64,000 bases of DNA, from NCBI GenBank assembly GCA_023445445.1, contig JAEXLD010000043.1, forward strand, positions 1-64,000, given 5' to 3'. The notes beneath the pieces were generated by a model. It made no database searches and was not told where the DNA came from. It saw nothing but the letters and a program-made list of their open reading frames with translations. Positions 16,698 through 26,515 of this stretch are shown one piece after another; within the stretch, counting starts at the first letter, position 1; every line of letters begins with the position of its first letter. The position numbers and the translations under genes are program-made. Source of the DNA: Bacillota bacterium (lineage in GTDB: Bacteria; Bacillota; Clostridia; Clostridiales; Clostridiaceae).

Positions 16698-16948
16698 AAA
16701 AAAAACTCCTGCCCTGAATTACAGAGGCAGAAGTCTAACTTCCACGGTTCCACTCTGATTAGATAAATATATCCATCTCATCTTAGGTACTATAATAATA
16801 CCTAGTCTCTATAATGGGAGAACCCATAATCCCCTACTTAATTTCAAGGATTAAACTCTGAGATGCACTTCATTAATATAATTATAAGCTATTTCACCAA
16901 CCTAGCTCTCTCTAAAATAATTAATATTAATTACTCCTTCTCTTCAAT
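16698..16948 (-). ncRNA. T-box leader, predicted cysteine-specific
   Basis: On the minus strand the leader has the T-box core AGAGTGGAACCGTGG (16757-16742), a terminator helix (16734-16705) followed by T residues, and a Stem I with AGTA (near 16934-16931) and GGTTGGTGAAATAGC distal elements. On the 3' side of the specifier loop the sequence is GAAG-TGC-ATCTC. By alignment to known leaders the specifier is UGC (16867-16865), a cysteine codon. The antiterminator bulge UGGA pairs with a tRNA ending UCCA, consistent with the U discriminator of tRNA-Cys. Confidence 0.88.
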
Positions 16949-16979
16949 GTCTTTATTCATATCGGAATACTATGATTTA

Positions 16980-17007
16980 ATTATAGCATCATATCTTTTA
17001 TTGTCAA
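16980..17007 (-). promoter_or_regulatory. Sigma-A promoter of the T-box transcript
   Basis: TTGACA (17007-17002), 16-base spacer, TATAAT (16985-16980), about 30 bases before the T-box Stem I. Both hexamers are perfect consensus. Confidence 0.88.
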
Positions 17008-17148
17008 TATATAAATAAAATATTTAATATAGATATTTTAGAATTAGTTAATTTAATGATATTAGGGGATTTTATCTTAAGTTTTTATTTGAAAGAATTA
17101 TACATTTATGATAGAATTTTAATTTGCAAAATGATATGAGGTGATATT

Positions 17149-18051
17149 TTGAATAAAGACTACATAATTAAGTTTATTAAAGATTCTTGGAAGGCCTTTC
17201 GTCCATTATCCCTAACTCTTGCCATTGGTTCTACTACCTTAGGCATAGTTTCTGCATATAAAATGGGGGCAATTGATTTTTCAAACTATAAAACTTTATT
17301 TTTGATTTTTCTTGTTACTATTGCTGGGCTATTAGCTCAATCTGGTGCTAACTTAGTAAATGATTACTTTGAAGGTAGCTTTAGATATTATAGGCCTAGT
17401 GGAAGAAAAATAAATTTTCTAGGTGTATCTAGAAGTTATTTTGATATTTATGTATTTCTTTGGGCAATGGCTTGTTTTGGACTAGCCTCCCTAATTGGTA
17501 TATATCTAGTTTATATAACTGATTACAAAATGCTTTTAATAGGGTTAATTGGAATATTCGGAGCTTATTCTTATACTGGAGAACCTTTTGTCTTTAAAAG
17601 AAAAGGCTTAGGTGTTCCACTTTCCTTTATAACAATGGGACCTTTAATGGTTTTAGGTGCTTCCTATCCTTTTATTAAAGAAATAAGTTTACATCCTATT
17701 TTATTATCACTACCTGCATCATTTTTAATTCCTGCTTTAATGATAAGCAATGAAATGAGAGATTTTCAAAGAGATGCTAATTTAAGTCTTGGAACATTAA
17801 GTGTTAGAATAGGAAGTAAATTTAGTAGATACATTTATAGATTTTTAGTTTTTGGTTCATATACATTAACATTAATTTATGTCCTTACAGGCTTTTATCC
17901 TGTAATATCTCTATTAGTATTTATTACTTTACCTATTGCTTTAAAAGCACATAAAGCTGTTTGTAGCTTTGAAAAGCTAGGAATTCCTTATACTAATAAT
18001 CTTCATTGGACTTTTACTTTAATATTAATTTTTACATTATTACTAGGATAA
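17149..18051 (+). CDS. UbiA/MenA-type prenyltransferase family protein
   Basis: A 300-residue membrane protein with about eight transmembrane helices. The first substrate motif is NLVNDYFEGSFRYY (residue 78 on), a weakened NDxxD that lacks the usual second Asp. The second is DFQRDANLSLGTLSVRIG near residue 205. The family transfers prenyl chains to aromatic acceptors such as 1,4-dihydroxy-2-naphthoate. Clostridia of this type usually make no menaquinone, so the substrate is unclear. The start is TTG 17149 behind GAGGTG. It precedes lemA and the TPM gene on the same strand. Confidence 0.8.
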   Translation: MNKDYIIKFIKDSWKAFRPLSLTLAIGSTTLGIVSAYKMGAIDFSNYKTLFLIFLVTIAGLLAQSGANLVNDYFEGSFRYYRPSGRKINFLGVSRSYFDIYVFLWAMACFGLASLIGIYLVYITDYKMLLIGLIGIFGAYSYTGEPFVFKRKGLGVPLSFITMGPLMVLGASYPFIKEISLHPILLSLPASFLIPALMISNEMRDFQRDANLSLGTLSVRIGSKFSRYIYRFLVFGSYTLTLIYVLTGFYPVISLLVFITLPIALKAHKAVCSFEKLGIPYTNNLHWTFTLILIFTLLLG

Positions 18052-18130
18052 ATCTTTAATAAGACTCCCCTTTTTTCCATATACTAATAATGTATGTTAT
18101 AATAGTAATATATAGAAAGGGGTGTTTTTT

Positions 18131-18700
18131 ATGAAAAATGGAATAAAGATACTAATAACTGTAGTTGTAATTATTGCTATAATAGCCTTTCCTATTATAT
18201 CTAGTTACAATGGTTTAGTTAACTTAGAACAACAGGTTGATAAGGCATCTTCTGATATAGATACTCAACTTCAAAGAAGATCTGACTTAATACCTAATTT
18301 AGTTAATACAGTTAAGGGATATGCAACTCAAGAAAAAGATATATTTACTGATATTGCAAATGCAAGAAGTAAACTATCAGGTGCTACTAATATTACAGAA
18401 CAAGCTAATGCTGATAACGAATTATCAAGTGCTTTATCTAGATTACTAGTAGTTGTTGAAAGATATCCTGATTTAAAATCAAATGAAAATTTTAAAGATT
18501 TAAGCATACAATTAGAAGGAACTGAAAATAGAATAGCTGTTGCAAGACAAGATTATAATACTGCAGCAACTAGTTATAATACTAAATTGAGAAGATTCCC
18601 TACAAATATAGTAGCTTCACTTTTTGGGTTTGAAGCTAAAGCACTTTACAAAGCAAGCGATAATGCTAGTGAAGTTCCATCAGTAGATTTTAGTAGATAA
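18131..18700 (+). CDS. LemA family protein
   Basis: A 189-residue protein with one N-terminal transmembrane helix followed by a long helical bundle, the LemA layout. It contains the family stretches VDKASSDIDTQLQRRSDLIP, NLVNTVKGYA, ENRIAVARQDYN and RRFPTNIVASLFGF. LemA proteins are membrane-anchored with the bundle outside; their role is not settled. I use ATG 18131 rather than GTG 18122 because AAAGGGGTG forms its ribosome binding site. The stop is two bases before the TPM gene, a common partnership. Confidence 0.93.
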   Translation: MKNGIKILITVVVIIAIIAFPIISSYNGLVNLEQQVDKASSDIDTQLQRRSDLIPNLVNTVKGYATQEKDIFTDIANARSKLSGATNITEQANADNELSSALSRLLVVVERYPDLKSNENFKDLSIQLEGTENRIAVARQDYNTAATSYNTKLRRFPTNIVASLFGFEAKALYKASDNASEVPSVDFSR

Positions 18701-18702
18701 GT

Positions 18703-19515
18703 ATGAGATTATTTTCTAAATTAAAGGTATTTCTTTTATCTTCTCTATTTTTATTAATAAGTTTTTCTCTAATTGCTTCTGCTGAAACCAACTATCCTTC
18801 TCCTACTAATTATAAGTATGTAAATGATTATGTTGGTATATTAACTCAAGAAGAACAAGAAAAAATAATATCTATTGGAAAAGAGTTAGAAGATAAAACT
18901 GGAGCCCAAGCTGTTACTGTTATAATAGATAGTACAAATGGAAGAGAAATTGCAAATTATGCTTTAAATCTATTTAGAACCTGGGGAATTGGTGAAAAAG
19001 GTAAAGATAATGGTTTGCTTGTACTAATTGCAATAAATGATAGGAATTGGAGAGTTGAAGTTGGTAGAGGCTTAGAAGGTGCAATTCCTGATGCATTAAG
19101 TAATAGGGTAATGCAGTCTTTAGCTTCTGAAAAATTCAAAGCCAATGACTATGGAACTGGTATAGTAGATAGCTATAGTGCCTTTAGTGATTTAATTGCA
19201 GAAGAATATGATGTTACATTAGATAAATCATTAAATATAACTATTCCACGTAATAATAATGATAATAGTATTTTTACCTTTGGTTCATTAGGATTCTTTG
19301 GAATTCTTCTATTAATTGACTTAATTTTTAATAGAGGTAGAATTACTAGCTTCCTTATTAAAATTTTCATCTTATCTGGAGGAAATAGACGAGGTGGAAG
19401 AGGTGGAAATGGTGGCTTTGGTGGCTTCGGCGGTGGTTCCTCTGGTGGAGGCGGCGGTTTTGGCGGCTTCGGTGGTGGTTCTTCCGGTGGCGGAGGATCA
19501 TCTGGAAGCTGGTAA
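18703..19515 (+). CDS. TPM-domain secreted/membrane protein with Gly-rich tail
   Basis: A 270-residue protein with a signal peptide (cleavage likely after ASA near residue 27). A TPM domain spans about residues 35-165, with VNDYVGILTQEEQEKIISIG, LNLFRTWGIGEKGKDNGLLV and VGRGLEGAIPD. One transmembrane helix lies around 190-207. The last 45 residues are a Gly/Ser/Phe-rich tail of GGFGGFGGGSSGG type. TPM proteins are encoded beside LemA in many bacteria and are linked to membrane protein upkeep; one relative has phosphatase activity. The Gly-rich end is normal for the family, not a sequencing artefact. Confidence 0.92.
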   Translation: MRLFSKLKVFLLSSLFLLISFSLIASAETNYPSPTNYKYVNDYVGILTQEEQEKIISIGKELEDKTGAQAVTVIIDSTNGREIANYALNLFRTWGIGEKGKDNGLLVLIAINDRNWRVEVGRGLEGAIPDALSNRVMQSLASEKFKANDYGTGIVDSYSAFSDLIAEEYDVTLDKSLNITIPRNNNDNSIFTFGSLGFFGILLLIDLIFNRGRITSFLIKIFILSGGNRRGGRGGNGGFGGFGGGSSGGGGGFGGFGGGSSGGGGSSGSW

Positions 19516-19760
19516 GAGTGTGCTTCGCACAATTAAAAATTAATAATAAATAATGAAAAATTAAGGATTAAACTCCTTAGGGAGTTTATAAAATATAATA
19601 AAGTAAGAAGCTCCAAAAGGAGTTTCTTATTTTATTCATAATTGTGAATTATGTAGAATAAAGAAGAAACTCCTCTATGAGTTTCTAAAAGATATATTTT
19701 CAGTAATTCGTTTCGAATTACTTCAATAATTCTACATTTTACATTCTACATTCTAAATTT
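19516..19760. repeat. Two adjoining copies of the dispersed palindromic element
   Basis: The gap between convergent genes contains the hairpin TGTGCTTCGCACA (19518-19530) and an AATAATGAAAAATTAAGG run leading to the dyad AAACTCC-TTAGG-GAGTTT (19572-19590). Further on are CTCCAAAAGGAG, GAAACTCC-TCTAT-GAGTTTC, the dyad AGTAATTCG-TTT-CGAATTACT (about 19700-19720) and TTCTACATTTTACATTCTACATTC. The last two blocks recur near 31650 in almost the same order. Confidence 0.6.
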
Positions 19761-21992
19761 TTACCAGTATGCTTTTACATATTTAAAGTAGAATTTTTTC
19801 CATATTGGAAGGCCTTCATATACAAAAATACAGGAATTTTTATAAGCATTTAATGCTTTTTTTGTTTTTTCAGGGGAAGCATGTTTATTACCAAATCTTT
19901 CTTGAAGGGCAGAGTTAATTATTTCTTCTGCTTCTTCAATACTAAGCTGTGGTAATATTTCTGCAATTACTTCTGGGAATTCTGGTTCCATGCCTGTATA
20001 TTCTTTTACATATCCACCCAATTGAAGAACTTCTACTAACTTTGTAACTAACCTATCTGAATAAGACTTCTTATATTTTTTTAGTATTTTCTTTCTTCTT
20101 AATAAGACAATATAGCAAAAAGCAATTATAGAAGCTAAAATCCCTATAAATATTGATGCCCCCTTTAAAATATTTAAAAGCATTTCTAAATTTTTTTTGG
20201 AATTGTTTCCTTCATTTATGCTTATGTCATTTTCTACATTATCTATTTCTTGTTCTTCATTAACTATTTCAGGAATAGTATTAGTTGTTTCTTCAGTAAT
20301 ATTTTCTCTTTCTTCATTTATTCCACTGCTAACTACGTTTATAGTTGGTGTTACCTCTACTTTTTCCCATCCATAACCTTCTTTATAAATTTCTACCCAT
20401 GCATGTGCTTCACGATCTGTAACAGTTGCTTTATATAAGCCTCCTGACTCTTCTACAAACTGAGATGGCCTTGCTATATATCCAGTAACATATCTAGCAG
20501 GTATTCCATACATACGATACATTAAAGTTGCTGTAGTTGCAAAATGAACACAATATCCTTTTCCACTTTCAAATAAAAAATATTCAGGTATTTCTTTATT
20601 TAATGGTATTTTTCCTGGAGATAATGTATAAGTAGCCTTTGACCACAAAGTATTTTTTATAAACTCTGTAATATTATCAGTTCCATAAACATAATTATCT
20701 TGGTATAATTCAAAAAGCCTAGGAAATCTTTCTTTTTCAACATTCAAATATTTTTCTTTAGCATACTTATGCTCTTCTTCGTCTACATCTTTATAAAATA
20801 TGAAGTATTCACTATCTATATTTTTAAGTGCATTTAAATATTTCTCCTCTTTGTAAGTTAAAAAAGTATATTCTATCTTTCTCATACGCTGAGCTTGAGA
20901 AATATAAGGAATGTAAACCCCTTCTTCCTCTGGATTAAGATGCTTTACTTTTAACCATTGAGTAGAATCTATGTATAATCCTTGATTTTCTACAATCTCA
21001 TTATTTTGAGTTAAATAAAATTGCTTATCGAAATAATTTAGAGCAGGTATATTATCACCCTCTAAATTCTCATCAGCTGAATAATTTAATTCGAGATCCT
21101 TCTCCCATTTATTATCCAAATAATTTGCACCTATAAAATTCTTAAGATAAATTATTTCATCCGGTTTCTCAGATACAGTTACTTCTAATTTTTGAACTCC
21201 TTTAGCATTATTATTCCCTCTACTAACTCTTCCTTCAATTTCTTTTTTCCCCTTCAATTTTGTTGAAATTTCTTTAATTTCTTCTTCTAATTTAACTGGT
21301 ATTGAGAAAAGAGTCATCATATGATTATCAGTTATCTTATATGTAACTATTAAAGACAAAGTGAAAAATATAGCTGTAAATAAAGCAGCAATTCCTGCTG
21401 TATTTATAAGTTCTGTAGTAGATTTATTTTTCTTTTTCCTAGTAGATAACATATTACCTGTAACAGAAGTCCCTATATGGAAAAACACAAATAAACATAC
21501 CTGAATAATATCAGGGGGATTTCCAATAATAGGACCAATTATTATAACTGCAATTGAAACTAGATAAATTAACCATCCCTTTCCCTTTTTAAAGGTAAGC
21601 CAATATATAATAAAAGCTACTATTAAAGAAAAAATTAAAATAGTTTCTGTAATATCAAAATTCTTAAGATATTTTATATTGTAAAAAGATAAAGTCCATA
21701 TATTTTCCCACTGCTCTTTTAAAAAATTTATATTAAATAGTAAAAATAAAGCAAAAAGTATTAATACCACCTTCATTTTTTTACTATTATATAAAATCCA
21801 AATAAGACTGCAAATTCCTATAGAAATCAAGTATACAAAGCTTTTATTAAAGCTTAAGAAGGGACTAAAAGATATAGTATATAGTATTCCAATAACTCCA
21901 GAAACATAGCTAAAAAATAACATTATTTCTGATAGTATATTTCTACTTTCCTCTTTAGCAGTAAAAATACTTGTTTGAAAATCTACCCCCAC
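19761..21992 (-). CDS. Transglutaminase-like membrane protein (TgpA type)
   Basis: A 743-residue protein with about seven transmembrane helices in the first 220 residues, an extracellular region, a transglutaminase core and another transmembrane helix near 600 before a cytoplasmic tail. The catalytic Cys is C481 in GKGYCVHFATT and the His is H530 in REAHAWVE. The third position is Glu in the segment VEVTPT, where Asp is usual. It forms the widespread MoxR-DUF58-transglutaminase operon. The likely start is GTG 21992; the ribosome binding site there is poor, so translation may be coupled to the gene upstream. Confidence 0.88.
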   Translation of the reverse strand: MGVDFQTSIFTAKEESRNILSEIMLFFSYVSGVIGILYTISFSPFLSFNKSFVYLISIGICSLIWILYNSKKMKVVLILFALFLLFNINFLKEQWENIWTLSFYNIKYLKNFDITETILIFSLIVAFIIYWLTFKKGKGWLIYLVSIAVIIIGPIIGNPPDIIQVCLFVFFHIGTSVTGNMLSTRKKKNKSTTELINTAGIAALFTAIFFTLSLIVTYKITDNHMMTLFSIPVKLEEEIKEISTKLKGKKEIEGRVSRGNNNAKGVQKLEVTVSEKPDEIIYLKNFIGANYLDNKWEKDLELNYSADENLEGDNIPALNYFDKQFYLTQNNEIVENQGLYIDSTQWLKVKHLNPEEEGVYIPYISQAQRMRKIEYTFLTYKEEKYLNALKNIDSEYFIFYKDVDEEEHKYAKEKYLNVEKERFPRLFELYQDNYVYGTDNITEFIKNTLWSKATYTLSPGKIPLNKEIPEYFLFESGKGYCVHFATTATLMYRMYGIPARYVTGYIARPSQFVEESGGLYKATVTDREAHAWVEIYKEGYGWEKVEVTPTINVVSSGINEERENITEETTNTIPEIVNEEQEIDNVENDISINEGNNSKKNLEMLLNILKGASIFIGILASIIAFCYIVLLRRKKILKKYKKSYSDRLVTKLVEVLQLGGYVKEYTGMEPEFPEVIAEILPQLSIEEAEEIINSALQERFGNKHASPEKTKKALNAYKNSCIFVYEGLPIWKKFYFKYVKAYW

Positions 21993-22023
21993 CTTATCTT
22001 TAGTTACCTTTTTTCTTAGAATG

Positions 22024-23121
22024 TTAAACAGTTAGACACCTTCTTTCTATTTCCTCTAGATAATTTTCTTCTGAAAACTCCATAAGTAAATCTTTATTTA
22101 AAAACAATTTAAATTCTAAATTCAAAGTTATTGTAGTTTCAAAAGGATCTTCATATAAATATATTTCATTTAATAGTTTATCATCAGACTTTTCATTAAA
22201 TAACTCCGCTTTTAGCATTAAGTTTTCTATCATATTTATATAATCTTCTTCTGTTCTAACTATTTCCTCTACCATACTCATATTTTTTATATCATACCAT
22301 CTCACTATGTATGATACTTTATTTTCTATTAGTCCAAGGGAAATAGCAGAGCATAATTCATAAAAAATATCTCTTCTTTCTATACTTATACCTTTTTCTG
22401 TCCTTAAATCTATAAAAAATGTTATTCTATTTTCTATATCTGAAGAATATTTTTTACTTAATATTTCATCATTTCTAGCACTTAACTTCCAATGTATATC
22501 CCTCATAGAATCACCATGCTTATATTTATCAATCCACAATATCTCTGGTGGTTGATTTATTAATATATCTGAATTTCTTCCTTCTTCTAAGGGAAAGTAT
22601 ATATAATCCTTGTTTTGCACTTCAGTTTTAAGCTGATATCCAGATGGTAATATTAATATTTCTTTATGATATTGTATTTTTTTCTTTGTTTTAAACAACA
22701 GAAGATAATCATATACTTTTATCTCTTTTATTTTTATAGCTAAAATCCCACAATATTTAGATTTCACCTCAAATTCCATATTAGTTGTACTTTTGGCAGG
22801 AACATAACCTTTTATAACTTTTACTGCAGATTTTGATACTTTATTATTAAAATATTCTATCTTTATAGCAAAACGTGTAATTGGAAGTATACCTTTATTA
22901 TTTACTACTATATTACCTTTAATTATATTTTCCTTCTTAACAACTCTACTGTTTACATCTATTTTAGCCTCTATATTTTTTTTAAAATATTTAGTGGTTA
23001 AAAATAGAATAGTAAATAAAATTAATATTGAGACAACTAATAAAATTAATGGTTTTAATTTATGTGTTCCTGCTAAATAAAAAGTGACTGTAAGAAGAAC
23101 AAAATACACTATTTTTCTCAT
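22024..23121 (-). CDS. DUF58 domain protein
   Basis: A 365-residue protein with two N-terminal transmembrane helices, a beta-sandwich region, and the DUF58 signature around residues 205-225 (DKYKHGDSMRDIHWKLSAR). A von Willebrand A-like fold begins at TFFIDLRTE. DUF58 proteins are coupled to MoxR ATPases and are thought to help assemble or mature membrane or surface proteins. The gene starts four bases after the moxR stop and precedes the transglutaminase gene. Confidence 0.9.
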   Translation of the reverse strand: MRKIVYFVLLTVTFYLAGTHKLKPLILLVVSILILFTILFLTTKYFKKNIEAKIDVNSRVVKKENIIKGNIVVNNKGILPITRFAIKIEYFNNKVSKSAVKVIKGYVPAKSTTNMEFEVKSKYCGILAIKIKEIKVYDYLLLFKTKKKIQYHKEILILPSGYQLKTEVQNKDYIYFPLEEGRNSDILINQPPEILWIDKYKHGDSMRDIHWKLSARNDEILSKKYSSDIENRITFFIDLRTEKGISIERRDIFYELCSAISLGLIENKVSYIVRWYDIKNMSMVEEIVRTEEDYINMIENLMLKAELFNEKSDDKLLNEIYLYEDPFETTITLNLEFKLFLNKDLLMEFSEENYLEEIERRCLTV

Positions 23122-23125
23122 TTAA

Positions 23126-24073
23126 TCACTTCCTTTTAAATGATGGCATTTCTATGTTCTTCAAAATTCCTTGTAAGATTTCCTCTTTACTAATGCCGTC
23201 AATTCTTGCTTTTGCACTAGTTTGAACTCTATGCCTTGCTATTGCTGGAAATAAATCATATACCTCTGATGGAGATACAAAATCATTCCCCTTTAACCAA
23301 GCTGCTGCTTTAGTAATCTTTACAAGTGAAATAGTTCCTCTTGGACTCACTCCAATATTTAGATACTCACTATTTCTAGTGGCAGTAATTAATCTTACAA
23401 TATATTCATAAATAGTATCATTTACAAAAACCTCTTCTACTTCTTTTTGCATCTTTACTAATATTTCTGAATTAGCAATAGGAGTTAATTTTTCTGTTCT
23501 CTTTCCTCCATCTAATTCCTTAGCCATTAGTACCTCACTTTTAAAATCAGGGTATCCCATAGTCATACAAACTAAAAATCTATCCATTTGTGCAGGTGGC
23601 AAAGGCTGAGTTCCTACAGTACCTAATGGATTTTGTGTTGCAATAACTAAAAATGGAAGAGGAACCTCTCTAGTAACTCCATCAACTGTAACTTGCATTT
23701 CTTCCATAACCTCTAAAAGTGCAGATTGCGTCTTTGGAGATGTTCTATTGATTTCATCTGCTAAAAGTAGATTACAAAATACAGCCCCTGGTTCATAAAC
23801 AAACTTCTCTGTTTCTCTTCTATATATAGTAAAGCCAGTTAAGTCTGATGGAAGTACATCTGGTGTAAATTGAACTCTATTCCATTTAAGTCCCATCAGT
23901 TTTGAAACTGCTAATGCTAGGGTTGTTTTCCCGACTCCTGGTATATCATCTAATAGTATATGTCCATTAGCTAATACCGCAGATACAACTTCAAATATAA
24001 ATGATTCCTTTCCTAAAATAACTTTATTTAATTGTGCTATCATTTCTTTTGCAATTTCTCTATTATTATCCAT
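23126..24073 (-). CDS. MoxR-family AAA+ ATPase
   Basis: A 315-residue AAA+ protein with Walker A DDIPGVGKTTLA near residue 43, Walker B LLLADEINRTSPKTQSALLE near 108, sensor 1 IATQNP near 153 and a C-terminal winged/helical domain. MoxR ATPases act as chaperones with DUF58/VWA partners, here encoded immediately downstream. The start is ATG 24073 because AAGGAGG lies seven bases upstream and inside the longer TTG-initiated frame. Confidence 0.94.
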   Translation of the reverse strand: MDNNREIAKEMIAQLNKVILGKESFIFEVVSAVLANGHILLDDIPGVGKTTLALAVSKLMGLKWNRVQFTPDVLPSDLTGFTIYRRETEKFVYEPGAVFCNLLLADEINRTSPKTQSALLEVMEEMQVTVDGVTREVPLPFLVIATQNPLGTVGTQPLPPAQMDRFLVCMTMGYPDFKSEVLMAKELDGGKRTEKLTPIANSEILVKMQKEVEEVFVNDTIYEYIVRLITATRNSEYLNIGVSPRGTISLVKITKAAAWLKGNDFVSPSEVYDLFPAIARHRVQTSAKARIDGISKEEILQGILKNIEMPSFKRK

Positions 24074-24275
24074 AAGCCTCCTTATTTTTATCAAATTATT
24101 ATCCTATCAGTTATTCTTATATTTTCTAATAGAATTATTAAAATATCCCTTTATACCATTTATTATTTTTCCTGTTTATTATACTATGTTATGGAGTTAA
24201 CATTATGTCAATATATAATTGACATTTTTTATATTTTTTCCCAAAAGTCCTGTGTTTTTTAATAAATTTATATAA

Positions 24276-24325
24276 AAAAATCTCAATGCTTATTTCTATT
24301 ACTAGATATAAGTATTGAGATTTTT
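24276..24325 (-). terminator. Terminator of the PerM-type permease gene
   Basis: About 18-bp stem (24276-24293 with 24308-24325, one G-U), ending on the minus strand in a T run. Confidence 0.85.
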
Positions 24326-24331
24326 ATTTTA

Positions 24332-25498
24332 TTATTTCATATAATCTTCTGTTTCTGTTTTAAGCCCTTTTTTTTCTAGCCTTGCTTCTATAAATATTTT
24401 AACTATAGAATAAAATACTGCAAATAAAGGCACTCCAATAACCATTCCTACTATTCCTAATAGTTTACCTGCAACTAAAATTGAAAATAACACCCAAAAG
24501 GCTGATATTCCAATTGTATCTCCCAAGATCTTAGGTCCTATAAGGTTCCCGTCTAACTGTTGAATAAATAATATTATTAATAAGAACCATAAAGCTTGAA
24601 TAGGCGAAACAAATAGAATAATTATAAAGGATGGTATTGCCCCTATAAATGGCCCAAAGAATGGAATAATATTGGTTATACCCACTATTACTGAAACTAA
24701 TACAGTATATGGCATCTTAAATATAGTTAATATAATAAAAGTTAATACTCCAATAATTAATGAATCTATTATTTTACCTACAAAAAATCTTCCAAAGGTA
24801 TAGTTACTTTTATGTGCTAAGCTTATTAAGTTGTTAGCATATCTTTCATTAAAAACAGCAAAGGTTATCTTTTTACTTAAGGCACATAGTTTATCTTTAT
24901 CAATTAATAAATATACAGAAACTATAATACCTAATATTACATTCCATATACTTGAAGCTATTTTGGCTACAATTCCTCCTAAAGCTGGAAGTAAATTAGT
25001 AGCAAACTTAATAATAGAATTTACTGAGTTATTAAAATGATCAATAAGAATAGTTGAATATTGTTCTTCTATATGTAAGTCCTTAACAATATCACTAAAA
25101 AACTCAGTAGTATTTGTTATGTACATAGGCACATCATTAACCAAACCAATAATACTATCAATTACCTGTGGTAATAAAAATTTAACTACCATTCCTACTA
25201 TTAAAAAAGCAGTTATATATGAAAGTAAAATAGATAGTCCTTTTGTAGATTTGAATTTTATTTTCTTTATATACTTTAAATTAAAAACCTTATCATTATA
25301 AAATTCATAAAGAAAATTAATTATATAGGCTATACAAAAACCTATAATAAATGGTTGAAATATAACAATTATTGAGTTTAATTTATCAGTGAATATAGAT
25401 ACTTGGGATATTGCTAAATAAAATAAAATAACTGAAACTGCTACTAAGAAAGAATATATAGCTATAGTTGTATACTTACTATTCCAATTTAACTTCAT
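24332..25498 (-). CDS. AI-2E/PerM family transporter
   Basis: A 388-residue membrane protein of the PF01594 family with seven to eight transmembrane helices, a long non-membrane loop after the third, and the C-terminal family block: IIPFFGPFIGAIPS, PIQALWF, QQLDGNLIGPKILGDTIGIS. Members include E. coli PerM/TqsA and Na+/H+ antiporters; export of autoinducer-2 is proven only for TqsA. ATG 25498 is used because GTGAGG in the upstream frame is its ribosome binding site. A paralogue lies at 41879. Confidence 0.88.
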   Translation of the reverse strand: MKLNWNSKYTTIAIYSFLVAVSVILFYLAISQVSIFTDKLNSIIVIFQPFIIGFCIAYIINFLYEFYNDKVFNLKYIKKIKFKSTKGLSILLSYITAFLIVGMVVKFLLPQVIDSIIGLVNDVPMYITNTTEFFSDIVKDLHIEEQYSTILIDHFNNSVNSIIKFATNLLPALGGIVAKIASSIWNVILGIIVSVYLLIDKDKLCALSKKITFAVFNERYANNLISLAHKSNYTFGRFFVGKIIDSLIIGVLTFIILTIFKMPYTVLVSVIVGITNIIPFFGPFIGAIPSFIIILFVSPIQALWFLLIILFIQQLDGNLIGPKILGDTIGISAFWVLFSILVAGKLLGIVGMVIGVPLFAVFYSIVKIFIEARLEKKGLKTETEDYMK

Positions 25499-25630
25499 CT
25501 TTAACCTCACTTTTATATTTATTTTCTATATTATTATAATTCATTTAAGATATAAATTTTATACTTTTTCTAAAATTCATTATTTATTCATTATTTATTT
25601 TAATATTTATAAATTATATTAGATAAAAAA

Positions 25631-25653
25631 TTGAGCTGTATAAAACAGCTCAA
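25631..25653 (-). terminator. Terminator after the ZIP transporter
   Basis: Nine-base-pair stem TTGAGCTGT/ACAGCTCAA followed on the minus strand by seven T residues. Confidence 0.85.
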
Positions 25654-25711
25654 AATTTAAAAATTTCATAACCTCTTTATTCTTTTTCCTTTTTAATTAC
25701 TTCATTTTTTC

Positions 25712-26515
25712 CTATATGAATAATAATAAACTTACTGCCATTACTATCATACCAAGTATTAAACCATATATTGATAAATGATGTTCTCCATACTCCTTAG
25801 CTGCTGGTAGTAATTCATCTAATGATATAAATACCATTATACCTGCCACCATTGCAAATATTATTCCAAAGGACAAATCATTAAAGAAGTTCTTTAATAA
25901 AACATATCCAACTATGGCTCCAACTGGCTCTGCCATACCCGATAAAAATGAATAAAGAAAAGCTTTCTTTTTATCTCCTGTGGCAAAATATATAGGAACT
26001 GATACTGATATTCCTTCTGGTATATTGTGTATAGCTATTGCTATTGCTATTGGAATTGCTATTTTCATATCAGTTAAAGCTGATATAAATGTTGCTAACC
26101 CCTCTGGGAAGTTATGGATTGCTATTGCTATTGCTGTAAAAACTCCTGTTCTTAATAATCCAAGTCTACTTTTTTCCTCCTCAGCTTCTTCTGAAGGAAT
26201 TAATCTTACTTCATGAGGATTTTCCCCACTTGGAACAAATTTATCAATTATAGCTATCAATAACATTCCTGAAAAGAAAGATATTACAGTTAACCAATTA
26301 CCTAATTTTTCTCCCCTAGCTAATACTAAAGAATCCTTTGCTTTAACAAATATTTCTACCATGGAAACATATATCATAACACCTGCTGAAAATCCTAAAC
26401 TAACTGATAGGAACTTTTTATTTGTGCTTTTAGCTAAAAAAGCTATTAAACTTCCAATACCTGTAGCAAGTCCAGCAAATAAAGTAATCAAAAAAGCTAC
26501 TACTACATCATTCAT
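25712..26515 (-). CDS. ZIP family divalent metal transporter
   Basis: A 267-residue protein with eight predicted transmembrane helices and the paired ZIP signatures HNFPEGLATF (helix 4) and HNIPEGISVSV (helix 5). These His and Glu residues form the binuclear metal site. A further Glu-rich segment MAEPVGAIVGY lies in helix 6. Such GufA/ZupT-like proteins bring Zn2+, and often Mn2+ or Fe2+, into the cell. A loop rich in Glu (EEAEEEKS) may bind metal. It is a single-gene unit, starting at ATG 26515 behind AAGGGGG. Confidence 0.92.
   Translation of the reverse strand: MNDVVVAFLITLFAGLATGIGSLIAFLAKSTNKKFLSVSLGFSAGVMIYVSMVEIFVKAKDSLVLARGEKLGNWLTVISFFSGMLLIAIIDKFVPSGENPHEVRLIPSEEAEEEKSRLGLLRTGVFTAIAIAIHNFPEGLATFISALTDMKIAIPIAIAIAIHNIPEGISVSVPIYFATGDKKKAFLYSFLSGMAEPVGAIVGYVLLKNFFNDLSFGIIFAMVAGIMVFISLDELLPAAKEYGEHHLSIYGLILGMIVMAVSLLLFI

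Noticed and set aside
19173..19532. Proline-rich open frame antisense to the TPM gene
   Set aside because: It is the complement of the Gly-rich tail of a well-supported gene; no ribosome binding site, and the composition is explained by the sense codons.
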